The notes below the pieces were generated by a model that was given only the letters and a program-made list of their open reading frames with translations, did no database searches and was not told the DNA's origin. The position numbers were made by a program, and so were the translations under genes. Of a stretch of DNA of 64,000 bases, positions 49,181-58,491 are shown in pieces; the stretch's first letter is position 1, and each line of letters opens with the position of its first letter. Origin of the DNA: an uncultured Pelagibacteraceae bacterium (GTDB taxonomy: Bacteria > Pseudomonadota > Alphaproteobacteria > Pelagibacterales > Pelagibacteraceae); the NCBI GenBank assembly GCA_902612575.1, contig CACMDZ010000004.1, positions 1 to 64,000 on the forward strand. The letters run 5' to 3'.

Positions 49181-50213
49181 TTTTTATTTTTTTTCCTGAT
49201 TTTGAACTTTTATTTATTGCATCAAAAATAATAAGAGAGTTTAGACCATCATTACCTGTCACTTTGGGTTTTTCTTTTTTTATTACCACTTTAGATAAAT
49301 GATCAATTTGATTAATTAAAGTTTCATTACTCTTTTGAACATTTATTTTATTATTATGAATTCTATTCCACCAACTTCTTTCTTTTTGATAATACCAATA
49401 TTTTAAATTCGGAAATTGAACCGAGCCTTTTGTTCCTCCTATAAAATAAGATGATTGATCAGTTATTGGATAAGCAGGATTTTCACCAGCGGTTAACTCA
49501 TAACTCCAGGGAGAAGCAATAGTGTCAGATATATTTAAAGTACATAAAGCACCAGACTTAAAAAATAGATTTACAGAAGCTGTATCTTCAACCTTGTATT
49601 TTCTTATACTATTTGATTTAAAAGCCTGAACATATTTTACTGGGCCAAGTAAATAACAAATCATATCAATATCATGAACTAAATTAATACCTAATGGACC
49701 TCCACCGTCACTTATTCTCCATTTTTCATTAAAATAATTTTTGTGTTTATAAAGCCAACATAAAATATTTGCAGATACAATTTTGCCAAGTTTTTTACCA
49801 TCTATTATTTTTTTTACTTTATTAACGATAGAATTATGTCGTCTATGATATCCTATTAATAAAGATGTTTTGTTTTTATTTGCACTACTTATAATTTTTT
49901 TTGCTGATTTAATATTATCTGAAATAGGTTTTTCTAACAAAACAGGTATTTTTGAATTTAAAAATTGTACAGTATCCGTTTCATGTAAAACATTTGGAGT
50001 TGCAACTACAACGGCATCAGGCTTATCACTTTCTAATAGTATTTTAGTGTTTTTATATAGTGGAACTTTGAATTTTTTCGCTAATTCATTGCCTGTTTTT
50101 TTTATTTCTACAATTGAGTGAAGAGAAGCATTTTTAGATCTTTGGATTGCTTTAATATGCTGCAATCCCATTAAACCAATTCCGATAACTGAGATTTTTA
50201 CTTTTTTTGGCAC
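49173..50213 (-). CDS. Gfo/Idh/MocA family oxidoreductase
   Basis: A NAD(P)-dependent sugar or inositol oxidoreductase, about 347 residues. Seen: ISVIGIGLMGLQHIKAI at the N-terminus (GxGxxG), VLLEKPISDN with the catalytic EKP lysine near 85 and GGGPLGINLVHDIDMICYLLG with histidine near 170. I use GTG 50213, 11 bp after the SDR stop, since the ATG at 50267 gives an N-terminus (HQTELYYRCWYHLRYRF) foreign to the family and overlaps the SDR gene. Last gene of the sugar ABC operon, likely acting on the imported sugar. Confidence 0.88.
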   Translation of the reverse strand: MPKKVKISVIGIGLMGLQHIKAIQRSKNASLHSIVEIKKTGNELAKKFKVPLYKNTKILLESDKPDAVVVATPNVLHETDTVQFLNSKIPVLLEKPISDNIKSAKKIISSANKNKTSLLIGYHRRHNSIVNKVKKIIDGKKLGKIVSANILCWLYKHKNYFNEKWRISDGGGPLGINLVHDIDMICYLLGPVKYVQAFKSNSIRKYKVEDTASVNLFFKSGALCTLNISDTIASPWSYELTAGENPAYPITDQSSYFIGGTKGSVQFPNLKYWYYQKERSWWNRIHNNKINVQKSNETLINQIDHLSKVVIKKEKPKVTGNDGLNSLIIFDAINKSSKSGKKIKIN

Positions 50214-50224
50214 AAATCTATATC

Positions 50225-50986
50225 TTAGGTGATACCAGCATCTATAATAAAGTTCTGTTTGGTGCATCCTGAAGACACATCAGAAGAGAGATGAACAACT
50301 AAACTAGCTACATCAGCTGGTTTTAATTGCCTTTTTAAACATTGTTTATCAAGAATAAACTTTTTATATTTAGGTGTTAACCAATGCTTTATTTGGCGTT
50401 CAGTAGCAATTGATCCTGGAGTAACAGAGTTGCACCTAATATTGTATTTACCAAATTCTCTTGCAAAAGATCTAGTTAAACCAATAACAGCTGATTTTGC
50501 TGTTTCGTAAGCAACCTTGTCACCTTCTCCTAACATCCAAGAAACTGAACTCAAATTTATAATAGCTCCACCTTTTTTTTGAATCATTCCTCTTAAAACA
50601 GCTTTAATTGTAAAGAAAAAATGTTTTAAGTTTACATCCATTCTATTGTTCCAATATTTTTCATCTACCTGTTTAGTTGAATGCCTATCATCATTAGCTG
50701 CATTATTTATTAAAATATCAATAGGCCCTTTTGATTTTATTATTTTTTTAATTATATTTTCTAATTTTTTAATTTTTAAAAGATTACATTCAATAAAGTG
50801 TGGAGCTTTAATTTTTTTTTTTTTTAAATTTGAAATTAATTTTTTGGATTCTTTTATATTTATATCCACAAAATAAACTTCGCATTCTTGCTCACAAAAA
50901 TGCTCTACTATAGAAGCGCCTATTCCAGATCCTCCTCCTGTAATAAAAACTCTTTTATTTTTAAGATCAAAATATTTTACTTTCAT
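50225..50986 (-). CDS. SDR-family dehydrogenase
   Basis: A 253-residue NAD(P)-dependent SDR. Seen: VFITGGGSGIGASIVEHF at 14-31, INNAANDD near 88, the catalytic serine in INLSSVSW and tyrosine/lysine in VAYETAKSAVIGL near 155-160, and RCNSVTPGSIATERQ. Here YETAK is the standard YxxxK. Candidate role: oxidation of the aldose at C1 or C3 (glucose/galactose 1-dehydrogenase-like). It begins at the base after the ATPase stop and is within the sugar ABC operon. Confidence 0.91.
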   Translation of the reverse strand: MKVKYFDLKNKRVFITGGGSGIGASIVEHFCEQECEVYFVDINIKESKKLISNLKKKKIKAPHFIECNLLKIKKLENIIKKIIKSKGPIDILINNAANDDRHSTKQVDEKYWNNRMDVNLKHFFFTIKAVLRGMIQKKGGAIINLSSVSWMLGEGDKVAYETAKSAVIGLTRSFAREFGKYNIRCNSVTPGSIATERQIKHWLTPKYKKFILDKQCLKRQLKPADVASLVVHLSSDVSSGCTKQNFIIDAGIT

Positions 50987-52081
50987 TTAAATCCTTTCCT
51001 CCGTTTTAGCATCAAATAATGAAATTTGTGTTAAATCAAAATATAATTTCGTGTTTTTTGATAATTCAATTTTTATTGTAGAAGGAAATTTAGCTAACAC
51101 TTCTTGATTTTCATAATCAAATGTCATTATTTGCTCATGACCAATATACTCACTTAAGTCAGCTCTTAGATTAATTTCAAAATCTCCCTCATTAGATTTT
51201 TTGGAGAATATATGCTCTGGTCTAATACCAAAATAAACTTCTTTGTTTTCTAAATTAGATTTTTCTTTAAAATCATATCCATTTATTGGAATTTCAAAAT
51301 TTGAGCTATTGGCAACAAATGAAATTTGATTTGAACTTTGTTTTAGATTACCTTTAATCAAATTCATTGATGGTGAGCCAATAAAATCTGCCACAAATGT
51401 ATTGCTAGGCTTGTTGTAAATATTTTCTGGCGTATCATTTTGTTGGATTACACCATGATTCATTATTGCAATATTGGTACCTAAACTCATAGCCTCAGTT
51501 TGGTCATGAGTAACATAAACTACAGTTGTTTTAAGCTGTTGATGAAGTTTTTTAATCTCTCTTCTCATTTCAACTCTTAATTTTGCATCCAAATTAGATA
51601 ATGGTTCATCAAATAAAAATATTCTAGGCTCCCTTACTAATGCTCTTCCAATAGCAACACGTTGTCTTTGACCTCCTGAAAGTTGCGAAGGTTTCCTTTC
51701 TAGTAAAGCATCTACTTGCAAAAATTTTGAAACTTTTTGTAACTGTTCCTCTATTTTTTTTTTTGATACTTTGGCTTGTTTAAGGCCAAATATCATATTT
51801 TCTCTGACATTCATGGATGGATACAAAGCATAGGACTGAAATACCATTGCAATATTTCGGTCTTTTGGTTCTACTTTGCTTACATTGTAATCATCTATAT
51901 AAACGTTCCCCTCATTTATTGTTTCTAAACCAGCTATAATATTTAATAACGTTGATTTTCCACAGCCCGAAGGACCTAAAAGTACTAAGAAATTTCCTTC
52001 GTCTATTTCTAAATTAATTTTTCTTAAAACTTCTGTTGTTCCAAAATTTTTTGATAATTCATCAATTTTTAACGTTTTCAT
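50987..52081 (-). CDS. sugar ABC transporter ATP-binding protein (MalK/UgpC type)
   Basis: A 364-residue ATPase. Walker A GPSGCGKST at 37-45, signature LSGGQRQRV near 135, Walker B IFLFDEPLSNLD near 154, switch histidine in VTHDQTEAM near 190, and a C-terminal OB-type TOBE domain (from about 235, with YFGIRPEHIF). This is the CUT1 family plan. It powers the two permeases encoded immediately upstream, 2 bp away. Confidence 0.94.
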   Translation of the reverse strand: MKTLKIDELSKNFGTTEVLRKINLEIDEGNFLVLLGPSGCGKSTLLNIIAGLETINEGNVYIDDYNVSKVEPKDRNIAMVFQSYALYPSMNVRENMIFGLKQAKVSKKKIEEQLQKVSKFLQVDALLERKPSQLSGGQRQRVAIGRALVREPRIFLFDEPLSNLDAKLRVEMRREIKKLHQQLKTTVVYVTHDQTEAMSLGTNIAIMNHGVIQQNDTPENIYNKPSNTFVADFIGSPSMNLIKGNLKQSSNQISFVANSSNFEIPINGYDFKEKSNLENKEVYFGIRPEHIFSKKSNEGDFEINLRADLSEYIGHEQIMTFDYENQEVLAKFPSTIKIELSKNTKLYFDLTQISLFDAKTEERI

Positions 52082-52083
52082 CT

Positions 52084-52986
52084 TTATCCTTTCACTGCTC
52101 CTGAAGTTAATCCTCTAATAAAATATTTACCTGCTAATACGTAAACAATAAGTGTAGGAACACCTGCAATTATTGCTGAAGCCATATCTACATTATATTC
52201 CTTAACACTTGTACTTGATAAAACCATATTATTTAATGCAACTTGAATTGGTGCGGCCTCTCCAAATGAAAAAGTTGATCCGAATAAAAAGTCATTCCAT
52301 ATTTGAGTAAATTGCCAAATAACTGTTACTACTATAATTGGTGCTGATATAGGAAGCAAAATTTTGAAAAATATTTTAAAAAAACCAGCTCCATCTATTC
52401 TTGCAGCTTTTACTAATTCTGTTGGAACAGAAATATAATAATTTCTAAAAAATAAAGTTGTAAATGGAATTCCGTAAACTGTGTGGACTAACACAAGTCC
52501 AATTACTGAGTTCGATATTCCTAAAACTCCAAGAGTTCTAGCCATCGGTAATAAGATTGCTTGGAATGGAATGAAACATCCAAATAATAAAAAAAGAAAT
52601 ACCCATTGATCTCCTTTAAATCTCCATTTTGTTAAAACATATCCTGTCATTGCTCCAATAAATGTTGAAAAGAATACAGCTGGAACAACCATCTTAATTG
52701 AATTCCAAAAGTATGGTTTTAAAAATGTATCACCAGCACCATATCCTCTACCTCCCCAAGCAACAGCCCAAGAGTCAAAGTTTAATCCACTTGGCCAGGT
52801 TAATAATGTACCTTGGCGAATTTCCTCCATTGTTTTTAATGAAGTTACAATCATTACGTATAATGGAAATATAAAATACAAAGCAAAAAGTATAAGTACT
52901 AAGTATAAAAACCATCTTAAGAACATGTTTGTATATTTAGATCTCTGCTCAAGTTGCTTATAAGAAGTGTGTATCTTATCTTGCAT
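52084..52986 (-). CDS. sugar ABC transporter permease (MalG type)
   Basis: A 300-residue inner-membrane subunit with six hydrophobic segments. Seen: WFLYLVLILFALYFIFPLYVMIVTSLK near the N-terminus (family-typical first helix) and the EAA loop ELVKAARIDGAGFFKIFFKILLP near 190. Belongs to the CUT1 MalG group; the long start (KIHTSYKQLEQRSKY) is cytosolic. Overlaps the upstream permease gene by 11 bp. Confidence 0.93.
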   Translation of the reverse strand: MQDKIHTSYKQLEQRSKYTNMFLRWFLYLVLILFALYFIFPLYVMIVTSLKTMEEIRQGTLLTWPSGLNFDSWAVAWGGRGYGAGDTFLKPYFWNSIKMVVPAVFFSTFIGAMTGYVLTKWRFKGDQWVFLFLLFGCFIPFQAILLPMARTLGVLGISNSVIGLVLVHTVYGIPFTTLFFRNYYISVPTELVKAARIDGAGFFKIFFKILLPISAPIIVVTVIWQFTQIWNDFLFGSTFSFGEAAPIQVALNNMVLSSTSVKEYNVDMASAIIAGVPTLIVYVLAGKYFIRGLTSGAVKG

Positions 52987-53851
52987 TTTCTCTCCTCAAC
53001 TCAGAATATAAGTATGGTATTATTACCGCTGCTACCGCCATAAACATCATCATTGCACTTGCAGCTGATAAACCAACTTGACTTTTATGAAAAGCAGTTT
53101 GAGTCATATATAATGCAGGCATAGTTGTGGATATTCCTGGACCACCCTGTGTTAACGCAACTATTAAATCATAACTTTTAATTGATATATGAACTAAAAT
53201 TACAAAACTTGTAAAAAATACTGGTCTCATCATTGGAAGTAATATTTTCCAATAAACTGTGAACAGATTTGCTCCATCTATTTTAGCTGCTTTAACAATT
53301 TCATCTTCAACTGATCTCAATCCAGCTAAAAATAATGCCATTACAAAACCAGCAGATTGCCAGACACCCGCAATTACAATAGTATAAATGGCCATTTCCC
53401 GATTAACCAACCAATCAAATGTAAAGTTTTCAAATCCCCAATCAATAAACATTTTTTGGATACCAAGAGTTGGATTTAAAATCCATTTCCATGCGGTACC
53501 TGTTACAATGAAAGATAAAGCCATAGGGTATAGGTAAATTGTTCTTAAAACACCCTCTGCTCTAATTTTTTGATCCAAAAATATTGCAAGAATAATTCCA
53601 ATTACCACACAGAAGATTAAAAATAATGCAGTAAAAATAAGTAAATTATCTACAGCTATTAGCCACTTTCTTGACCCCCAAAGTTTAACATACTGGCCAA
53701 CGCCCCATAATTCATATTTGGGTAAAATTTTTGAATTAGTAAAAGATATATATAAAGTCCAAAGCACAAAACCATATACAAACCAACCAATTAATCCAAC
53801 AGCAGGCGCCATTACAATTTTTGGTAAGTTTTTTTCCAACCACTTGAACAT
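52976..53851 (-). CDS. sugar ABC transporter permease (MalF/UgpA type)
   Basis: A 291-residue inner-membrane subunit with six hydrophobic segments. Seen: AVGLIGWFVYGFVLWTLYISFTNS at the N-terminus and the EAA loop EIVKAAKIDGANLFTVYWKILLP near 187-208. Short without the extra MalF periplasmic domain, as in glucose/mannose-type CUT1 transporters. A terminator-like hairpin separates it from the binding-protein gene. Confidence 0.93.
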   Translation of the reverse strand: MFKWLEKNLPKIVMAPAVGLIGWFVYGFVLWTLYISFTNSKILPKYELWGVGQYVKLWGSRKWLIAVDNLLIFTALFLIFCVVIGIILAIFLDQKIRAEGVLRTIYLYPMALSFIVTGTAWKWILNPTLGIQKMFIDWGFENFTFDWLVNREMAIYTIVIAGVWQSAGFVMALFLAGLRSVEDEIVKAAKIDGANLFTVYWKILLPMMRPVFFTSFVILVHISIKSYDLIVALTQGGPGISTTMPALYMTQTAFHKSQVGLSAASAMMMFMAVAAVIIPYLYSELRRENAR

Positions 53852-53882
53852 TATAAATATTTTTAATTTTGATTAAAAAAAA

Positions 53883-53907
53883 AGGCCACCTAAAAATTAG
53901 GTGGCCT
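53883..53907 (-). terminator. intrinsic terminator between binding protein and permease genes
   Basis: GGCCACCTAA (53884-53893) pairs with TTAGGTGGCC (53897-53906) around a 3-base loop, extended by one A-U pair. On the minus strand nine U follow directly. It ends part of the transcripts after the solute-binding-protein gene. Confidence 0.85.
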
Positions 53908-53920
53908 CAATTTTTATTTT

Positions 53921-55177
53921 TTACATATTATCTAATACAGAGTCAGCTAAAGCATTTGCAGCATCAACAGATGACATATCAGAATTAAAGTGTTCTGTTA
54001 TTACATCTTGAAGTGCAGCTTTCATAGTATTGCCTTGAGCCATTCCATGAGCAAAACTTGGTACTAAACCACCACTAGCACCTGCAGTTTTAATGTCAGA
54101 ATTTGAGGTTTTTGCACATTTATCAAATTCATCCATAGAAACATCTAATCTTGCTGGAATTGATCCTTTGTATAGGTTAAAAACTTTTTGGAAGTTTTTA
54201 CCCATCATTAACTTAGCTAATAATTTTTGACCTTCTTGTTTTTCTGGATCACTAGTTTTGTAGAATATGAAACTATCAACATTGTATAAGTATCCATTAT
54301 TAGAAGGTGTTGGAGCACAATAGTAATCTACACCTGGAACTTTTCCAGCAGCTGTAAATTCACCTTTTGCCCAATCTCCCATAATTTGAAAACCTGCTTT
54401 ACCTTCAATAACCATTCCAGTCGCAACGTTCCAATCTCTTCCTGGGCTACCTTCATCTGTGAAGCCTTGAAGTTTTCTCATTTGATCAAAAACTTTAACA
54501 GTTGTTTCACTTCTTAAACAAGTTTCTTTAAGATCAACATAGCAGTTTTTATAATAGTTGTTTCCACCGATACCCATAGCAACTGCTTCAAATACTGTTG
54601 CATCTTGCCAAGCTTGACCACCATGTGCAAATGGAATTACACCAGCTGCTTGTAGTTTTTCTGCTGCTGCATTTAATTCATCCCATGATGTTGGAACCGA
54701 AATTCCATTAGCATCGAATACTGCCTTGTTTGCCCACATCCAGTCAATTCTATGAATATTTACTGGAGCTGCACAATATGGACCGCTATTATTTTGACAT
54801 TTGTGAACTGCTGCAATCATTGGATCTAATAAATTATCCCAACCTTCTGACTGTGCAATTGGATCAATATTATAAGGAGCAACTACACCTTCTTGATCGT
54901 ATTCTTGAATTGTTGGTCCTTTAATTTGAGAAGCTGACGGAGGATCTCCTGCAACTATTCTTGCTTTTAAAGCAACATTAGCAGCATCTCCACCACCACC
55001 TGTTACTGGCATATCTAGCCACTCACCACCGTTAGCAGCGAAATCATCTTTTAATACTTTAAGAGCAGCAGCTTCACCACCTGATGTCCACCAGTGCAAA
55101 ACCTCAATTTTTGGTCCAGCAATAGAAGAAGTAGATGTGAATGCAAATGCTATTAAAGCAATTAACATTTTTTTCAT
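53921..55177 (-). CDS. sugar ABC transporter solute-binding protein (glucose/mannose type)
   Basis: A 418-residue periplasmic protein with a signal peptide (1-20, ending STSSIA). The mature start IEVLHWWTSGGEAAALKVLK is typical of the glucose/mannose binding proteins of CUT1 systems (GtsA/GlcE-like). Others seen: PPSASQIKGPTIQEY, IDWMWANKAVF and FQIMGDWAKGEF. Four or more cysteines occur, unusual for such proteins and possibly disulfide-bonded (KCQNNSGPYCAAP). Strong SD (AGAGGGAAAT). Hairpin with U-run follows. Confidence 0.92.
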   Translation of the reverse strand: MKKMLIALIAFAFTSTSSIAGPKIEVLHWWTSGGEAAALKVLKDDFAANGGEWLDMPVTGGGGDAANVALKARIVAGDPPSASQIKGPTIQEYDQEGVVAPYNIDPIAQSEGWDNLLDPMIAAVHKCQNNSGPYCAAPVNIHRIDWMWANKAVFDANGISVPTSWDELNAAAEKLQAAGVIPFAHGGQAWQDATVFEAVAMGIGGNNYYKNCYVDLKETCLRSETTVKVFDQMRKLQGFTDEGSPGRDWNVATGMVIEGKAGFQIMGDWAKGEFTAAGKVPGVDYYCAPTPSNNGYLYNVDSFIFYKTSDPEKQEGQKLLAKLMMGKNFQKVFNLYKGSIPARLDVSMDEFDKCAKTSNSDIKTAGASGGLVPSFAHGMAQGNTMKAALQDVITEHFNSDMSSVDAANALADSVLDNM

Positions 55178-55360
55178 ATATTTCCCTCTTATTTGTTAAA
55201 TTAAGTAAACTTAAAAAAATCAAGTATAGATTGTTTTAGGGTTAGTCTACAATAAAAAAAATTACAACCCAGAATTGATTCAAAAAATTTAATAAATTTT
55301 ATAAGCACTGAGATTTAAAGGAATTTTATTATAAATTTTTTTTAAATTCTAAATTGTATT

Positions 55361-56263
55361 TTAATAAATAGATTTCCTACCCAACCTAGCCGCACCCCTA
55401 ACACCACTAGCATCTCCATATTTTGGTTTAAGAAAAACACCTTCATATTCTCTTCCAGTTACAAATTTTCTTACAATTGTTTCAATTTCACTCAAAAAAT
55501 CAATTTCGTTTGAAACTCCTCCACCAAAAACAAAACAATCTGGATCAAGAATATTAATTATATTTGCTAATGACATTGCTAAATTTACTTTAAAGTTATC
55601 TATTAAATTTTCTGCATCTAAATCATGTTTTCTATACAGCTCAAAGATCTCATTAGTTTTTAAATTTTTTTTATATTGTTTATTAAATTTTTTAGCTAAA
55701 CTTAAACCTGAAATAAAACTCTCAATCTCTCCTTCTCTCAAGTTTGTAGATTGAAAATTTTCTTTTTTTGCTATTAAATGAGTAATTTGATTGTGACCCC
55801 ACTCTCCTGCTACACCATTTGGGCCGGTAACAATTTTTTTATCAATTACCAAACCTCCACCTGCACCTGAACCGAGTATTATACCATAAACTATTTTATA
55901 ATGTTTCCCAGATCCATCAATAGCTTCTGATAAAGCAAAGGAGTTTGCATCATTTTCACAAAACACTTCCTTACCTAGTATTTTTCTTAGATCTTTTTGA
56001 AATGGTTTTTTTTCTAACCAGAGACAATTTGGTGCATTTTTAACTAATCCTGTTTGAGGAGAATGAATTCCAGGATGACAAACACCTATAGGTAATTCTC
56101 TTTTTAATTTTTTTTCTAATTTATCACTTATCTCTTTTATTGTCTTAATTATCTTTATGTAATCTTTGGGACAATCAGTTCTTTCACGATTACTTTCGTT
56201 GCCATTTTCATCAAGAACCACACTCTCAATTTTTGTTGCTCCAACATCTATACCTATCTGCAT
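55361..56263 (-). CDS. ROK-family sugar kinase
   Basis: A 300-residue ATP-dependent hexose kinase of the ROK family. Seen: QIGIDVGATKIESVVLDENG at 2-21 (phosphate-binding DxGxTK), FCENDANSFALSEA near 100 (catalytic aspartate), ILGSGAGGGLVIDKK near 129 and GEWGHNQI near 154 (the zinc-site histidine). The cysteines of the usual CxCGxxGCxE zinc motif are absent: after GHNQI comes THLIAKKEN. That loss resembles some fructokinase/NagK-like members. Last gene of the tct operon; may phosphorylate glucose, fructose or an N-acetyl sugar. Confidence 0.9.
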   Translation of the reverse strand: MQIGIDVGATKIESVVLDENGNESNRERTDCPKDYIKIIKTIKEISDKLEKKLKRELPIGVCHPGIHSPQTGLVKNAPNCLWLEKKPFQKDLRKILGKEVFCENDANSFALSEAIDGSGKHYKIVYGIILGSGAGGGLVIDKKIVTGPNGVAGEWGHNQITHLIAKKENFQSTNLREGEIESFISGLSLAKKFNKQYKKNLKTNEIFELYRKHDLDAENLIDNFKVNLAMSLANIINILDPDCFVFGGGVSNEIDFLSEIETIVRKFVTGREYEGVFLKPKYGDASGVRGAARLGRKSIY

Positions 56264-56266
56264 AAA

Positions 56267-57016
56267 TTAATAAGTTGCTCTGCCACCACTTAAATCAAAT
56301 ACTGCAGCTGTTGAAAAAGAGTTTTCCTCACTTGATAACCAAGTAACTAAAGATGCCAATTCATCTACTTTTGCAAATTTATTTCTAGGAATTTTGGATA
56401 ACATGTAATTGATATGCTCTTCAGTCATTTGATCAAAAATTCGCGTTTTTGCAGCTGCTGGTGTAACGCAATTTACTGCAATATTTTTTAGCGCTAATTC
56501 TTTTCCTAATGATTTAGTTAATCCAATTACTCCTGCTTTTGATGTACTGTAAGCACTCGCATTAGGATTGCCTTCTTTTCCAGCAATTGAGGCAATATTT
56601 ACAATTCTTCCATAATTATTCTTTATCATGTATGGGGTTACCGCTTTACAGCAATAAAATACTGCATTTAGATTTAAGTCTATTACCTTTTTCCATTCTT
56701 CAAGTGGGTAATCAACCACTGTAGTATTTTTTCCTGCAACTCCTGCATTGTTAATAAAAATATCGATTTTTTTATGTGTTTTTTCAATTTCGGTTAAATT
56801 TTTTTCGATACTTTCATAATTTCCAACATCAACAATCTGATATGAGACTTTATCAGAATTAATTTTGCTAATTGCCGTTTTAATCGCTTCTTCATCTATA
56901 TCCCAAATTACTACACTTGCTCCAGATTCTATAAACCTTTCAGTTATAGCCAATCCAAAACCTTGAGCTCCTCCTGTTACTATTGCAACTCTATTTTTTA
57001 AATCAAAATTGATCAT
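56267..57016 (-). CDS. SDR-family dehydrogenase
   Basis: A 249-residue NAD(P)-dependent SDR. Seen: AIVTGGAQGFGLAITERF at 11-28, INNAGVAG near 88, the serine in NIASIAGKEG near 138 and the catalytic pair in SAYSTSKAGVIGL near 155, then NCVTPAAAKT. It resembles 3-oxoacyl-ACP-reductase-like sugar dehydrogenases (for example for sorbitol, rhamnose or gluconate). It lies between tctA and the kinase with 2-3-bp gaps, so it probably works on the acid or sugar taken up by that system. Confidence 0.9.
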   Translation of the reverse strand: MINFDLKNRVAIVTGGAQGFGLAITERFIESGASVVIWDIDEEAIKTAISKINSDKVSYQIVDVGNYESIEKNLTEIEKTHKKIDIFINNAGVAGKNTTVVDYPLEEWKKVIDLNLNAVFYCCKAVTPYMIKNNYGRIVNIASIAGKEGNPNASAYSTSKAGVIGLTKSLGKELALKNIAVNCVTPAAAKTRIFDQMTEEHINYMLSKIPRNKFAKVDELASLVTWLSSEENSFSTAAVFDLSGGRATY

Positions 57017-57017
57017 A

Positions 57018-58490
57018 TTAATCTTTTTGTTTTTTTGTTCTTAATAAAGGAAAAGCCAACGCAATTAAAGATAAAATAAAAAATGTTAAAGCTATTGGTC
57101 TAGTTAAGAACATGAGCCAATTTCCATCAAATATAACTAAAGACTGTCTTAAAGTTCCCTCAACTAGTTCTCCTAAAATTAAACCTATAATTACTGGGAC
57201 CACTGAAAATCCAAATCTTCTCATAAAAAATCCAAGTACACCAAAGAATAACATAATCCAGACATCAATTATTGACTGGCTTAAAGAATAAGTTCCACAA
57301 ACAGATACAGCAAATATCATAGGCCATAAAATTTTGTTAGGAACAAGAGTTATCCTCGCAAATAATTTAGCTCCAAAAAATCCAAATATAAAAAATAAAA
57401 CATTTGCTATTAACATGGCTCCAAAAATTCCATATAAAAAGTCTGGCTGTTCTCTAAACAAGTCTGGGCCAGGTCTAACACCATGAATAATTAAACCAGT
57501 TAATATTACTGCTGTTGTAGCACTTCCAGGAATTCCGAGAGCTAATGTTGGAACCATAGCGCCCCCAGTAGCAGCATTATTGGCAGCTTCTGCTCCAGCA
57601 ATTCCTTCTATTGATCCTTTGCCAAATTCTTCTGGTTCTTTAGAAAATCTTTTTGCCTCTGAATAGCCAATTAAGGATGCAACTGTTCCTCCCTCAGCTG
57701 GTAAAACACCAATGAAAGAACCTATTCCACTTGATCTAAGAATTGTTTTCCATGTTTTTTTATAATCATCTAGAGATGGAAGTTTTACAGCTTTTAGTGC
57801 AACTCTTTTGAAAACTTGATCAAGAAGTGTGGACTGGGTTAACATTTCGCTTATAGCAAATAAGCCAACTACTACAGGAATAAATCCAATACCAACCGAA
57901 AGTTCATTAATTCCATAAGTAAATCTGTCAATTGAAGTCATAAAATCTTTTCCAATAGTAGAAATTAAAATTCCAAACGCACCAGCAATTAAATTTTTAA
58001 TTGGACTTCCCTCACCAATTGATGCGAGCATTGTTAAACCAAAAATAGCTAATGCAAAATATTCTGGCTGGCCAAATTCATAGGCAAGTTTAGCTAATAC
58101 AGGTGCAAAAAATACCAAAACTATCACACTAAATATTCCACCCACTGTACTTGAAACTGTTGCCATACCTAAAGCTCTTCCTGCTTCTCCTTTTTGAGCT
58201 AAAGGATAACCATCTAGACAAGTGGCTGCTGCGGCTGGAGTTCCAGGAGTATTTATTAAAACAGCAGTGATTGCGCCACCATATGTTCCGGCGCAATAAA
58301 TTGACGTTAAAAGAACTATTGCCGACAGAGGGTCCAAAGTCATGGTAAATGGTAAAATTAATGCTCCACCAGTTGTGGGACCTAATCCTGGTAGAACACC
58401 TAAAATTAATCCAAATAAAGTTCCAAAAAGTAAAACAATTAATAACTTGGAACTAAATAAAGGCGCCATCATTAATAAAAGATTTTCCAT
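57018..58490 (-). CDS. tctA: tripartite tricarboxylate transporter TctA
   Basis: A 490-residue inner-membrane protein with about eleven hydrophobic segments. Seen: FGTLFGLILGVLPGLGPTTGGAL at the N-terminus, a TctA hallmark, ALVLLTSIYCAGTYGGAITAVLINTPGTPAA, and the repeat GIAGAEAANNAATGGAMVPTLALGIPGSATTA (family signature). Forms the channel of a TTT transporter with TctB and receives substrate from TctC. Substrates may be tricarboxylates, but in this setting sugar acids are as likely. Gap to tctB is 1 bp. Confidence 0.95.
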   Translation of the reverse strand: MENLLLMMAPLFSSKLLIVLLFGTLFGLILGVLPGLGPTTGGALILPFTMTLDPLSAIVLLTSIYCAGTYGGAITAVLINTPGTPAAAATCLDGYPLAQKGEAGRALGMATVSSTVGGIFSVIVLVFFAPVLAKLAYEFGQPEYFALAIFGLTMLASIGEGSPIKNLIAGAFGILISTIGKDFMTSIDRFTYGINELSVGIGFIPVVVGLFAISEMLTQSTLLDQVFKRVALKAVKLPSLDDYKKTWKTILRSSGIGSFIGVLPAEGGTVASLIGYSEAKRFSKEPEEFGKGSIEGIAGAEAANNAATGGAMVPTLALGIPGSATTAVILTGLIIHGVRPGPDLFREQPDFLYGIFGAMLIANVLFFIFGFFGAKLFARITLVPNKILWPMIFAVSVCGTYSLSQSIIDVWIMLFFGVLGFFMRRFGFSVVPVIIGLILGELVEGTLRQSLVIFDGNWLMFLTRPIALTFFILSLIALAFPLLRTKKQKD

Positions 58491-58491
58491 A